Positions 37,921 through 51,794 of a stretch of 64,000 bases of DNA are shown one piece after another. Numbering within the stretch: position 1 is the first letter of the stretch; each line of letters starts with the position of its first letter. The notes under the pieces are model-generated. The model searched no databases, was not told the origin of the DNA, and saw only the letters and a list, made by a program, of their open reading frames with translations. The translations under genes and the position numbers were made by a program. Origin of the DNA: Camarhynchus parvulus (taxonomy: Eukaryota > Chordata > Aves > Passeriformes > Thraupidae); contig NC_044573.1 of the NCBI RefSeq assembly GCF_901933205.1, positions 35,622,993 to 35,686,992 of the forward strand, in the 5' to 3' direction.

Positions 37921-40900
37921 TGTGATCAGCTGGGAGAAGGAAGGCATTTGAACAAGCTGAGTCCTAAGTAGTGTTTAAAATACTGGAGATGAGCAGCAAC
38001 AGCTCCATCTTTGACTCTTTGTTCAAAAGTAGTGTGTTAAGCCCAGGGATTCTAAACAGCTACTTCTTTTCATCGTTAAATCATGTATAAGAGTAGGTAC
38101 CTATGGTATTTATTGGTGCAGTTTCCAAAAATAGCACTGAGCAGTAAGTCCTGCCAAAAAACTCAAAGTGTTGAGAAATACTAGCCAATTACAGGAACAT
38201 TTAAGTGCTGGAAACAGGAAGAATGTGCTCAGTATCATCGTGATTCAAATTAGTGAAGTGGCCTGGGAATGTGTAATGTCGGTTTCATAGAGGTATCCAG
38301 ATTTTTCTGACATCCTGGTTGCTTTACCAAGGTAGAGGTGAATTTGCCTCAGGCAGAACCAACAATTCTCTTTGGCAGGAATGCCAGTTTCCAAAAGTTC
38401 AGAGGAACAAGTTCAGCCAGGCTGCTGAGGTTGTGTAATTCACAAACCAGCTGGCACCGCAGAATGTTTCCAAAATACAGCCTATTATCAGTGATCCTGA
38501 GATGGTACTATTTTATTTATATTCCTACCATCTCAGTAGATTTTGTTTGCAGGTTGTCTGTTTTAGTATGTTCATAAGGTTGTTTGATCAGTTTTGTGAT
38601 TCAACATGTATTAGACTATGCAAATATTGTGAACTGTAAGTTTTCTGTTTATTTTGGCAGGAAGCTGTCATCGTCAATCATCCTATTTGAAAATACAAAT
38701 TCTGATCTGCCTTATAATTAAGATGCCTCTTTTAGTAACAGAATAATTTTGTCCTTTTTGATGGAGCCCAAAATATGGCCAAATAAAGGATGGTTTTTCA
38801 GTTCTGTTGAAACCATGTTTTAATTTTCAGAATTCTATAGGAGAATTCTAGAGGGTAATGCTGTAATTAAATTTTTCAAGTTAATAAACTTAGTTATAAC
38901 ACATGCTCTTTCAGATTCTACCATAAACAAATGAGTTTCTAGAGGTGAATTGTACATCTGAATTGTTTCTTTGTGAAAGGTGCATAATTATTTGCTTTTT
39001 CCTAGAAAATAAAAAAATAAATAGTATGTCATGAAAACATTTAAAAAATAATTAAGAAATAGTTACCTTCAGTTTTAAAATTTATTTTCATGTTTCTGTG
39101 TTACCGTGATGAATAAACAGCTTTAAAATATTGAAATTATATGAAATATTTATTGATAGTATTCTTTAATTAGATGTGTTTATTTTGTGATTCATTATGC
39201 ATGCAGTTCCCTAGCTAAATAGTGTACTATTTCCAGAAGTGCAGTCTGCTTTTTCTGGTTTGCTGAGCAGTCACTGGATGTTTTAAGATAATTTAAATTA
39301 AGTTTAATATATTTAGGAGTTCAAGCATGTATTTCTTTGAACTCATTAACAAGGATAGAAAAAAGAACTCTAGCAGACAATTTTCAAGCACACAAATCAA
39401 AAGAATGTGAGGAGAAGATTCTAAATTGAGCCCTAAGGATGTAATTTCAAACACTTTATAACATGTCCTTTTTATAGTTTAGACTTGTTGGAATGACAGC
39501 ATTCAGCTGATGTTTAAAAACCATCCCTTATGCAACAGGGAGAAAAAGAAATAAGTATTGTGAAATGTGGTTTACTGTTATGCCTGTGTATAACATGAGC
39601 CTGTAAGTCACAAGCTTCAGCAACTTAAAATAATTGCTTGGTATTGTGTATACATATTTGGTATATTTCACCAAAACTAAGGACTGGGACAGTATCAGAA
39701 AGAAGGAATGTATTGAACTGCATTTTCTCAAAAGTCATTCTGAAAAATATTTCATATAACAAAGCCTGTAGTTCTAAGGAGATCAAAATTTTACATGTAG
39801 AGAAAGAAGCAAAGTGAATTTTTGAGGAGAAATCAGAGACATCCTTAAAAACCAGAGGAATGCCTCACAGACTTCAAATTTACCAACTGCAAATAGGAAA
39901 ACAAGCTATTCCTAGACCTCTGGAATGCAGTCTGGGCTTTTGGTCACAGTAATTTTTTTTTAAAGTAGGCAGAGTGGTTTGGAATAGGAGATCCAAGTTC
40001 CTCCAGACATTGTTGGTTCAGCCATGTGTTAGAAATGCTTCATAGCTGCTTTCTTGCAAGCTGAGTTTGAACTGTAGGTGGACTTATTTTGATAATAATG
40101 AATTAGATTGCTTTCACATCCTTTATCCCTGTGTTGATCATGGGCTGAAGTCAGGGATACAGTGTTCTTTAGGTTTGTTTGCATTTCACTGCCTTCCAGG
40201 GTGACAAATGTGGGTTTCAGGAGCTAGAGCTAGGAACCACGAGGAATCTCTGCTTTGGCATTCCAAGGCAGGGCAAGGACCGCTGAATGTAGCATCTGCG
40301 GGTTTAAAATCCAGGGATGCGAAGCTGTGTTTGACAAGCAACAAAGTCCTGGGATGAAATCATGGCCAGCAATGAAATAAATGAGAGTTCTGCCATTGAC
40401 TTCAGTGAAATCAGGATTTTATGCTAGTGTCTGGGAAATAGATTGTATGAAAACCAGTTTAACTGTTTGGTTTTCTTTTGCGTATGGACCAAGCAGTGCA
40501 CCAACATTTCAGTGTTAAAATCTTTGCAGGCTCTTATTAGATGGTGATGTAGATCTTTGTTTTACAGATGGGGAAGTGAAAAAGAAAAAATGTGTGCCTA
40601 TTCTCTGCGAACTTCTCTGTCTCTGGAGCAATCTGTATGGGTCAGTAGAGTACTATCAGTAGGAAAAATGAGAATTTCATACAGTTTATCTTTTGTCCTT
40701 GACCTCCATGCACTAGAAAGTCTTACATTTTACTTAATTATTTTAGAAATAAAGCTAGGGCATAATTATGATAGTAATTATAATTGTAGCATTTGTTGGG
40801 CCCATTTAAGTGTGGGCGGGAGGGGTGAGGGACTACTGAGTGCCTCACTTTCAGCCCTGTAATTTTTGCTGAAAATAATGAACATTTGTCAGACAAAAAT

Positions 40901-43900
40901 ATTACCGTCTTTATATTATCTAGGTTTGCTTTCTGAATAATTATTTTAAGACTGTTTTCAAGCAACCAGTCTTTTTATGGCAGTGTTAAATTAAGCAAGT
41001 AAATGAGGAAAACCAGCCTATTTTTAAATCTAGATTCCTTGCATGCTGTTTTTAGATTTGCTAGCTGTATGAAATGTTGCAGTGATCTATATATGCCAGC
41101 AGCTACTGTTGATATACTAAACTTATTTTTTCTTTCTTTAATGTCTGAAATGAAAAGGAATATGTTGTATCTCTCCTGATGCTGGGACACTAAACCAATA
41201 CAGAAATTCTCCTAAAGTGCTCCTATTAAGCCTTAAAGTGATTAGTCGTGTAGCTAAAATTTACCATAGCTGGTCTCCATTATGAAACAAGCTTGATAAG
41301 CTGATAAATAGCATTGTGGTGGAGTTTGATTATTTTTTTATAGTATCTCTAATAGAATTATAAATAAAGCATGTTGGTTTTGTTAATCTGTTGTCAAGGT
41401 TCTCTCTGCAGAGAAATTTCTTAGGTCATGGCAGTGAAGAAATACTTTATCAGTTCTGTTAGCTCTAGTCTGTTCTTTAGCTCTACTGAAGTGACCCTTT
41501 TACATAAGGGATCTTATACTGACACAAAAAGGATGTAGGTACAAACATGCTATTTCTCTGGATGTTATTTTTATGAATATACATGATGATGAACACATAT
41601 TTCTAGTGCACTCATATATATGTATTTTTAGTGAACAACATGTTATTTAGCTGAATTTCAACAAACTACAATTCACTAACAATTTTTGAAATTGCTGCCC
41701 TCTGATCCTGCATAAGTTTACTATCTTGGTTAATTAGAAAATCTTTTTCTGTGTGATGTTATGTTCAGACTATTTGTGTATATATGTCTCAAGGTTTTGG
41801 AAGCTTCTTTACCCCAAAATTAGGTTTCTAGTAAGTGTAACTGCTTGCTGCTGTACCCCCTTTCTCTGGTTCTGCTCACAGTTGGAAGCATTCCATTTTG
41901 GTGGTGACTTAATATGAAGGACAGTCTTTATTGCTCAATTTTGTGGTATGAAGAAATAGATCATATGAGTTGTTTATCTAGTTCAGCTAAGAAGTAATTA
42001 TACATTTAAAAACTTAGACATTAAAAGTATTCTTGGCTTAATGCAAATATTTTTTCCATGTCCAAAACTTTTCACCACTAATCTTTTCACCCTCTGGGGT
42101 ACAGCACAATGTGTACTTCTGTTCTTGTGCATCATTTCCAGACTTCCCACATGTGGTAGGAAGCTTGCCATTGTTTCATCACTTGAATTTAGGTGACTGC
42201 TGTGGAGGACTTGGGTAAACTTTGGGGTTTGGGGTTTTTCTGACCCTCCATCTTTAGGATTGCTAAATTTTGTGTTGTAATTTAGGAAGAGCAGCCCCTA
42301 TGATGTTTCAGGGAGCGTATCCTGTAGCCAGTACAGTCTGTCAGAGCTTCTTACTGCTGATTTCATATACCAGAAAAAGCTTCTGCTGATGAATACACAT
42401 ACTGAAGATGGAGTCTGGATTTAATCTTGAAATTTTCAAGGCTTGCTCATCATAAATTATGCTTCTTGTCAAGTAAATTTAGAAAGCCTTCAGTAAATGT
42501 GGTTAAGATTCTTAATGTGCAGCAACCATTTTCCCACTCAAACACAAAGACATAATTTGTTCTCCTATAAGCGCTTCTTGTGTGTAGTACTTGGGCAAAG
42601 TCAGTATGGTATACATCTGCTAGTAGTTGCTTATGTAAGAAATCAGAATGTATTACAGAGGGATAAAGTGCTCCAACTTGCACACCTGGCACTTCTTTAG
42701 CAGGAGAAAAATAAGGTCTGTTTACATTTTTTATGATGTTAGGAAACTGATAGCCTTAAGCGTAAGGATTTCTGACTTTTTTTTCTGTGATCTCAATCAA
42801 ATGTAAAAGTTTTCTCATCAACTATTACACTGGCATTCTTGAAAGCAATAATGATCAATTATATCTTGTCATAGTTCTGATTATGCACTATGTGGAAAAA
42901 GTATTTCTTTTTTAGTCTAAAACTTAACTGCAGTTAATTTTCAGCTAATTTTCAATTTAAATTTTAATTTTGTGTCTTTCTCTCATGTATTCCCTAGAGT
43001 TTTCTCTGGAATCAGAGTTGGGCTTTTCCCTGCCTGTGCACTTTCTGGACACTCTAAGCCTTGTGAATGTCAATGCCTTTAAAAGCTTTCCTTATTATTT
43101 TGCCTCAGCTCTTTGCACCTCAGTAATGCTTTGAGTTTTGATCCAATTTTGTATGCTGGAGCCTTTTACTGGGCTGATGTGAGAGTCTCTTGGTTGTTTG
43201 GCTGCAGTCATCAAAGACATCACTTACGTGTGTGACACGTGCTGGTTGCTTCTGATGCACACTGTCCTGTTCATCAGTGCTTAATTTCCTCTCCAGTCCA
43301 GGTACTCAGAGTCTTTGTCTCTTCTTGTCTAGCCACCATTAATCGTCTTGGGGGTTTGTATATTTTCCTACTTGTACATAGGTCTAATTTATAAAAAGGT
43401 TATAAACCTATGATGTGTTTTTTTATATCTGACTCCTTCTGAGAAACTTGGTTTATACCAGCAAGATCATACTTGTAAAACATTTTCTAGACATAACAAG
43501 CAGTAGTGAGAAAACATTTATTGCTAACCATCTGCATCTTTGCAAAAACTTGATGGGGTAGTTACTTGCTCTTTGCCTTTATGTTTTTCGTAATCATGAA
43601 GTAACCTGTCAGAGTATCAAAGATAGGCCAAGGTTTTCAATTCTTTACTAGCATTTTTACTTTTATTTAGGTATTATATTCCTAAATGACAGATTTCTGC
43701 TTAATTCAGACAAGCATGTAAGTGTATTCCCAGAGAGCATTTATCTTGTGTGAATATAATTGCTAATCCAGAAGACAAAATAATAATGGAGGGTTTTCTG
43801 AACTACTGTAACAAAACTGCAGATAGTTTTAAGTTACTTATTAATCTGAACTGAGGTATTATCAAACCATATATATGTTAATAGACTTCAAAAGGGTATA

Positions 43901-44563
43901 TTATAATTAATATATATTTAAGAAAATGAATCTGTATATTTGCCCAGTTTAAGCTTACAGCACTGTTTAATAATCTGAGATTTCTTAGTAGTCTCTTGTA
44001 ATATAAATCTTCAAAGTTCTTTTCAAATTTCAAATAAATTACATCAACCTAGTGGGCTCTTTATCTCCTTTGTCTCTTGTTTAACATGCTTAAGAATTTG
44101 AGTAGATTTGTGATGCATGGTTTTGCTTCGCAGCAGCTGTGCTCACTTGCCTTTATCATATAGCATCCATTGGGGTAGTTTGTTTCCATTTTTAGTTGTC
44201 ATTTCAACATGCTTTTCTAATACCAAAATCTGTCTCATTAGTTGATAGATTAGAAATTATCACTAGTTAATATGTCTTGATCCAAGTAATTTTTTTATGA
44301 CATGGTGTCAGTGTGACATGCCACTAGTACTATGGAAACAAAAGCAATTTTTCTGTAGAAAATATAGCGTGACACTGGAAAGGGAAAAACATACATGAAT
44401 TTACTGAAGACAGTGTATTGAACTGACACAGTGCTGTGGGTAAGTAAGTCTGCTGCTAACTAGCTAATTTCATCTTGACTCAGTGCTGCAACATAGTGGA
44501 TGCTTGAAGGGCAATTTCTTACTACAGGTGTTGGTGGCATTAGCAGCCACTCTTTTAAAAGCT

Positions 44564-44605
44564 GGATTTGATAGTGACAAAATAGGATTTGATAGTGACA
44601 AAATA
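44564..44605 (+). repeat. Perfect 21-bp tandem duplication
   Basis: The units 44564-44584 and 44585-44605 are identical and directly abutting. The absence of any difference suggests a recent replication-slippage event or a length polymorphism. Confidence 0.85.
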
Positions 44606-46463
44606 TCTTACCTGACTGTAGGATTATTAATGTAGCATCCTGGAAAACAACAACAAAAAACCCCAAAATGAAGAGTTAACCAGTAAAAGCAGAGGAACAA
44701 GAATAAGTCAGCAATGCATGTAGGTTTTCTGTTGTGGAGTTTTTTCTTTTTTTGCCTCCTTGAACTTTATTGATAAGAGGTGTTTGGAAGGTTGAAGATA
44801 TATGCATGGCTGGCAATCTATATAGAATAATCCACATGTCAAATTAATTTGTCTGGATTTGTGAAGAGCTTCATTGGTTAAGTGAAAGTATGCATGAGGT
44901 AACAAATAATTTGTGGCTCCTAGTTGTTCATTTGGTGCATGGTGAAATGGAAAGTTTGTGAATTGCTGTTACTGTGAGACTTAGACTCAGCTGGTTTGTG
45001 TTCATCGTTGTCTCAGACTTCTCTAGCCTTCAGGCATACTCTTTCTTTAATGCTGGTTTAGGATACTTAATACTATAAGAAGATTTTTTAAAAATTGGCG
45101 TCACTTGTATCTTGATGGCACTTTGGGAGTAGGGTGAGGCAAACTTTTTATACCTCTTTTAATGAAAAGATGCAGGAGGCAAATGTTGCCTTTTTTTTAC
45201 TGGTAGAATTACCATTTATAGTTTAAGTTTTTACAGAATGAATATTCTTCAAATTTAATCTCTGAAAGCTGTATTACATGAGGAATGCTTGCCTGCTGCT
45301 GTATTACTTGCAAGAACTGTAGCTTCCTTCAGCTTGTGTGACTGAGCATCTGTATTTTTGCTCTGCATCTGAATATTTAACCAAGGGAGACATTTCTCCG
45401 GCCTTAAGAGCTCTTTCTGCTTTTTAACATCTAGGAAACCAATCATTGCTTGTGATTCTGGAAAACTCAGTGTATTTCTTTAGAGACCTGGAAGAATGTT
45501 GGTAATCTACACATTTCAGTTTGTGTTGTATGTGAAAAATTAAGTGCATCAATGGAGTCGTAGTTGGGCTCTTTTCAGACAGTTGTTTCACAGAGCTTTA
45601 CTTCAGCTCCTGCACCAGGTTATGCTGGCAAATGGGATCCAACCAATTAACAATTCATTTGAGCCTGCAAATACAGGGCTAGCTTTATGAGTAAACACTT
45701 AGAGTTAGATAATCCCTGAAAGTGTCTTGGGCAAGGCTTTTACCACAGAAATTGCATGTAAGAGGGGAAAAACTGGTACTCGTGGATAAAAGTTCATGTT
45801 TCACATTTCTTTGTGAACCTTTATAAACAACTTTGAATTCCTTTTTACCCTTTATATCTTGGTGTAGATTAAATAACTCTCTTAAATTTTTTTGTATTTG
45901 TTGTATTACCTAATTTACAAACCAAATCAATTTGATGATAATCGAAGAAGATATTTTTTATATTGTAAATAATATTCTAACTCTTTAGGTGGTAAAAAAG
46001 TAGGAATTAATAACTTGATGGTATTATTTGAAAACTATTTAATCATATCTAAACTACTGTCTTTGCAAAATTTTGCCTGGGGAAAAAATGTATTGCAAAG
46101 ATATAAATCAAGGCAGTTTTATAAAGAGGATATTAATGCAACGTTGTAGGGCTGTTATTGTAAGACAGGCAGTTCTCAGTGCTTGTTTTGCAGTGTTTGC
46201 ACTGTATTTCAGGGACAGGACTTTTAAATATGCACAAAAAATATATGTCTGCGTATAAAATCAATTTTTTGCAGATCTTTTGCAATGGTAAAAATAAAGG
46301 AAAGCTGAACACTTCTCTCTTTCATCTTTGGTTACTGGTAGGACCTTGTGAAATAGGCCATCCTTGATTGATGATGGGTATGATATTGTAAAGGGCTTTG
46401 GAGAAATCCCATCTGTTCATCATCAGCTGGGTAGTGAAACTTTTTCATGTATCTTAAAAAAAA

Positions 46464-46476
46464 TATATATATATCT
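46464..46476 (+). repeat. Short TA microsatellite
   Basis: About five to six TA units preceded by an A run in intron 3. It is likely length-variable and no function is suggested. Confidence 0.5.
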
Positions 46477-47679
46477 ATCAGAGAAGCAGTGTAAGGAGGA
46501 AACAGCTGGCAAAGGTAAGGTTGAACTAGCAACTGAATTTTAACAATTTAGGTGGGGGTAGGGGGTTAGTTCTATTTCCATGCCTTTTGAACTGGCCTGC
46601 ATATTTTCTTTACTATCTCATGGTTTTAGAAAATACTGGTTTTCTTCTCCTTTTGATTTTTCATTGTGACTTGGAAGGAGGTAAATAAGAAGGAATTAAT
46701 TTGTACATTTGCATGAAGCAGTAGTGTTAAAAATTCATATTTTCTGAAATGTTGCTAGCTTGGAGCCAGGCATGGGAGCATCAGGCTTACAGTAAATAAA
46801 AGAAAGAAAACAACCTGAGATTTGTCTTAGTTTAGTCTAGACAGTACTTTTCATGCCAAATGTTGTCGATCTTATTTCTGCTTGCCAGAGTTATTCTGAT
46901 ACATCACATTCTTTCTCTGGTTTATCAAGCAGGAGAGCTTTTTTTTGCATGATAGCTGAAAATGTTTCTTCTTCCTCTGCAGTGCTCTTGTAACCTTGTT
47001 AGTATTTATCATATTGCTTGTTTGCTGAAGGTACAGTTAGACATTTGTTTATCTGCCTCGTGTGCGCTTCAGCAATGGAAAGTTTTTGTCCAGTTTATTA
47101 AGTTAATGTCATATACACCAAGTTCATCCAAACTGAGCAGAAGTATTTAAGAAAAACGGTCTAGACAAGTCTTAACTTTGCTTTCGTGTGATTATTGTAA
47201 GCAGATAACTTGGTGATTTAGATTAGGTGGTTTAGTCTGCATTGAAACAAAAATTAACAACTTGCACATCATGTAGAGGTGTTTCCTTTTAAAGAATGGA
47301 ATTGATAAAGTTTACAGCTTTCCTGTGTAGTACTGAGTAAGCCACTCTTGAAAAACAAAGCTGTCTTAGCAGTAATTTATTAACATTAATATTTAATGCA
47401 AACTAAGGAAGAAGTTTATAATACCTGAGAAGGATGGAAAAGGCAACTTTTGTAAATTCTACTGACTAAGACTTTAGCTTCCAACATAGGGAATTCATGG
47501 TTTTGGTGTGGCATTGTGTTTTGTTGGGTTTTTAAAATGATTTTTAATTTTTTAAAATATAATTTCAAGTGTTATGATGGACGTTTGTAGGCTGACAGTT
47601 GGGCTTCAGTGTGGCTGGATGGGTGACAAGATAGAGGGTAAATAAAAATAAAATGACCTAATACAAGCAAACAAGGAAA

Positions 47680-49490
47680 GTCTTATTGACATGTGAAGAC
47701 TGGGGCAGCCTTGGCTACAGTGACCCGGACATTGTGGAGCTCAATATCTTACATGAAGGAAGAGGGGCAACAATTAAGATTGCAACCCTAGACTTCTAGA
47801 GAGTTAACTTTAGCCTATTCAGGGACTTTTTTTGACAAATATCATTGGAATCTGCCTTCAGGGAAGAACGATCCAAGACAGTTGGATCCTTCCAGCAGCT
47901 GGTCAATATTCAGTTGGTTTTTTTTTCGGGCTTAAAAATGGTGCATCCTGATGAGCAAGAATTTGAGCAAAGTGGGCAAGAGACCTGCATGGGTGAACAC
48001 AGAACTCCAGTCAATACCTAAGGCCAAGTGAGAGATACACAGGAGAAGGAAGCAGGGACAGAACACTTAAAACATAGAGATGTTGTCAGAGTATGCAGAA
48101 ATGCAACAAGGAAGGCTGAGGGCCATCTGGAATTAAAAACCTGGCCTAGGATATCAAGTACAGGAAGCAAATACATCAATAACTAATAGGAAATTCAGGA
48201 AAATGTGGGCCTGTTTTTAAATGAAGTGGGAACTCTGGTAACAGAGAATACAAAGAAGGCAGAATTACTGAATCCCTTCTGTCCGTCACTCTTTACTGGC
48301 AAGACCAGCCCTTATGAATCTCTGTCCTGGGACACCAGGGAAAAGGAATGGTGGAAGGAAGACTTCCACTTTGTCAAGGAGGATTGGGTTAGAGATCACC
48401 TAGGCCAACTTGACGTCCTGAAGTCCATGGGCCATAATGGGATGCATCCATGATGAGAGAGGTGGCAGACATCCCAGCTAGGCCACTCATGGTCATATTT
48501 GAAAGGTCATGGCAGTCAGCAGTGGTGCTTGAGTACTGGAGGAAAGCAAATGTCACCCCAGCCTTCAAAAAGGGCAAGGAATCCCCAGGCAACTACTGCC
48601 TCACCTCAGTCTGGAAATGTAATGGAGTGCTTTGTTCTGGAGGCTACTTTCAAGTGTGTGGAAGACCAGAAAGTGACCAGGAGTAGTCAGCATGGATTCA
48701 CTAAAGGTAAATCATGCTTGACCAACCCAATTGTCTTCTGCAGTGACAAAACTGCCTGGATGGATGAGGGGACAGAAGTTACTATTTTCTACCTGGACTT
48801 CACCAAGCTCTTCAACACTGTCTCTCACAACATCCTCATAGGCAAAATTGGGTGGTGCTCACTGGAGGAGTAGACAGTGAGGTGGTTTAAGAACTGTCAG
48901 AATGGCAGAACATTTGACCAGGTCCCATATTGTTCACTCATTCATCAATGAGCTGGATGAAGGGGTAGATGCCTCCTCAGCAAGTTCACTGATGACAGAA
49001 AACTGGGAAGATATCTCTGGCTGATACACCAGGCTGCTGTACAGAAGGATCCTGACAGGCTGGACAGTGGGCAGAGAAGAACTGTCTGAAGTTCAAAGGC
49101 AAATGAAGGGTGCTGTACCAGTACAGGCTGGTGGAGGAGGACCTGGGGGTCCTGGTGGACAACAAGTCATCCAAGAGCCAGCAGGGAGCCCTTGTGACCA
49201 AGAAGGCCAATGGAATCCTGGGGTGCATTAGGAAGAGCAGTGCCAGCAGGTCACGGGAGCTGATCCTGCCCCTCTGCCCAGCCCTGGTGAGGCACATCTG
49301 GAGTGCTGAGTCCAGTCCTGGCTCCTCAGGACAAGAGAGATATGGAGCTCTGGGAGTGGGTTTGAGCAGAGGGCAGCAAAGGTAATTAGGGGACTGCTAT
49401 TCAGAGATCATTAGGAAGACCCTGCTTGAGCAGAGGTTGACCCCGCCAGTGGGGTCTCTTCAACCTTAACCATTCTGGGATTCTGTAATG
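47680..49490 (+). pseudogene. Decayed CR1 LINE, partial reverse-transcriptase ORF
   Basis: A long, 5'-truncated CR1 non-LTR retrotransposon copy. Translated blocks, spread over several frames, follow CR1 ORF2 in order: the spacer before the RT domain (from about 47700), LLNEAG/VT-like and FTGKT-like blocks (48205-48310), FERSW and WRKANVTPAFKKGK (48497-48580), SSQHGFTKGKSCLTN (48682-48726), the RT motif YLDFTKLFNTVSHN (48790-48831), a retained F-x-D-D box at about 48985-48996, and LGVLVD and [11 protein letters not shown] (49144-49230). Frameshifts and stops separate the blocks, and a segment between the YLDF and F-x-D-D motifs is missing. The copy cannot be active. The 3' end near 49490 resembles the CR1 terminus but lacks a clean octamer tail. 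Confidence 0.92.
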
Positions 49491-51618
49491 CTTTACAATT
49501 GATTTTAACCTTAACAGAAAACACTCAGCCACTTAAATGGCAACATCTGTATCTAGTATTTTGATCTCTGCTGTCAAGTCCTGCTTCTACATTCAGCATA
49601 GACCTTCTTCTATGTGCAAAACCAGAAATGGATGTCATTATGATTAGGCATCAAATGGGTCCATTAGAAAAAAACAGGTTGTGCGGGAGTGATTGCAGTG
49701 ATAAAGAAATTAAATTCATATGTAAGCAGTACTGAAGGCAACAACTTCAGTTTTATCTCAGGCTGAGGGTTTCCCGGTCATACTTTATCAGACTGTGATG
49801 GATTCCAAGCCTGACCTCCAATACCAGTGCAGGCTCTCTTTTGATCTTCTGGTAGGAACCCTAAAGACAACATAGAAAATACAGTATTTTCTCTTAGTGT
49901 GGCAAAAGGACTTGTACTGAATGTAATGAGACTGTGTAAGTACTGTATTAGAAATATTGACTTGGAGACAGCCTGAGCTGTTATGTTTCTGTTCAACATA
50001 GGAGGCTTAGAATGTCACTATTAATGAATGCTCTTGTTAACTTGGATCAGATTGAGAAAAAGAGCATCTGTGTAGGACAAAACCCCATTGTTTGTTCTAA
50101 CCACAAATCCATTGGCTACAGCAGTTACTAAACATTTTGAATAACATGACCAAGGAGTTAGGCATTGCTTTGGAGATAGGGGCTGGCTCAGGCTCCACAT
50201 GTCAGAAAACAATGCAGTAGTCATCTGGGTTCTTAGCTGAAACTCTGCAGTCTCACCTCTGTGGGGAAGTGCTGCTCAGCTGTCCTTTATAATATAGGGT
50301 TCATGACTTATTCTCAGAGGACAGTTATTTACCCTGCAGAACTGTGGCTCTGAAGGATGGTTGTTTCAAATCCCATAACTTTCATTTTTCTATTTTTGAA
50401 GACTGAACTAGTTATAGACTCTCAGCTAAGAATGCAGTAAAGGAGGCTTACAGCATCCCACTCTGTATACCTTCATTTGAGCAAAGGACAATGTGGTCCT
50501 GATAGCCACTGTTATTAGGTTAGTAATTGATTCTGCTCTTCAAGGAGTGTGTGTTTTTACAGTCTGATCTGCACTAGCTATGACTGCTTGAAGGTGTGTT
50601 ATTAGTAGTTTTGTTACTTGAAAGTGTGTAATTACTTGCTAGGTGGCGGGATTCTTCAGCCTTGGGGCCCCAAAGCAGCTTGCAGTTTCATTGCATGTAG
50701 CTAAGAGCTGCCCAATCTGCTGCCTTATAAATTGCTGGAAGAGTGAAGGCCAGTTTGTTAGTGAAGAAATTATTCCTACTGCTGATGGTTGCTAAATAAC
50801 CAAGGACTTTTTGATAGGGAGAGGAGGGAGCTGTTGTTGAAAGTTGGTACGGCCTTGTGCAGTGAAAAGCTGAGGTCATAGGGAGGAATCTAAACATATG
50901 AGTCAGGATTAGCAGTGAGAGAATCCTGAGCTTGAAGGAATCTTCTTGTTTAACAGGAAGGGAGAATGGTTTTGTTGTTAAGGGAGGCCATGTGGTTATG
51001 GGACATTTGTCAGAGATGTTCAATAGTGCAGGCAAAAAGAAAGTGAATGGGCACAAACCTTGTGATTAGGTGGGAAACATCTGAAAAAGGGGAAGAGGAG
51101 CAGTGCTTTGCTCTTTTGCTGGAGGGATATGGTGAAGAAGGAAGTGATTTCTGGGAACAGAAGGGGAAAGTCAGATGGGTTTAGGTTCTATTTAATATAC
51201 CTTCTATGGAATGAGAGGTGTAAGAAATGGAATAGGGTTTCAATGCATTATTGCTTCTCTGACCTGTCTGGAAAGCTCTGTGTGTTAACAAATTTGAGCT
51301 GCAACTCATTTTGATCAGGGCTTTTCCCTGTTCCTCCCTCTTTTCTGAGCTGTCCATGATATTTCTCTTGCCGTGTAAAAAAGAAAGTTATATAATCCCT
51401 GTAGTCTTTCTTTCTTAGGAGTTTTAGCTGACAAGACAATGAGGGTGCTAAATGCTTGGAAAATAAGGTGCTTACTTCTAAGGTAGTAGGTTTCCCAAAC
51501 TGTATTTTGAGAATTTGGAGTGCAATTGAATTTGTCTTCAATTTTTTAACAAGGAGTTTCTAAGTCTAATTTATTAATTCTTACATTGTTCTGTCTTTTC
51601 TGTCTCTTTCCAAAACAG

Positions 51619-51794
51619 GATGATACCCCTTTCATCTCAGACATTAATGATGAATCTTCATCATGGCCAAACACAGGAATATGTGATTAAGCCCAAATAT
51701 TATCCAGTAAAAAAAGTGATTTCAGGAGAGCAATCCACTGAGAGCTCATTACCACTGAGGCTGGGCCAGGATCAACCTGCATCCCCTTTGCGAT
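51619..51794 (+). CDS. LTBP1: LTBP1 exon 4: L-isoform linker before the shared region
   Basis: This 176-bp exon completes Gln273 and encodes residues 274-330 plus one base of codon 331. The blocks PLSSQ, HHGQTQEYV.KPKY and ISGEQSTE match human LTBP1L in order, so identity is firm. It has no cysteine and forms part of the flexible linker that joins the N-terminal modules to the region shared with the short isoform. The acceptor is CAAAACAG at 51618 and the donor GTGAGT at 51795, phase 1. In human LTBP1 the next residues begin the SNHTGR block common to both isoforms; that exon is not in the window. Confidence 0.95.

Larger units (their letters stand above)
20054..51618 (+). other. LTBP1: LTBP1 intron 3 (31.6 kb)
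   Basis: The largest complete intron in the window, mostly AT-rich. Recognised contents are CR1 fragments at 24375-25045 (minus), 32868-33131 (minus) and 47680-49490 (plus), a 28-bp palindrome at 36768-36795, a 21-bp tandem duplication at 44564-44605, and small TTG and TA repeats near 31405 and 46464. A GC-richer block at 37440-37920 is unexplained. No additional exon with LTBP-like cysteine spacing was seen on either strand. Confidence 0.85.

Noticed and set aside
50688..51056. 122-codon minus-strand frame
   Set aside because: It starts at a non-ATG codon, has no recognisable domain, and reflects a purine-rich plus strand with few antisense stops.
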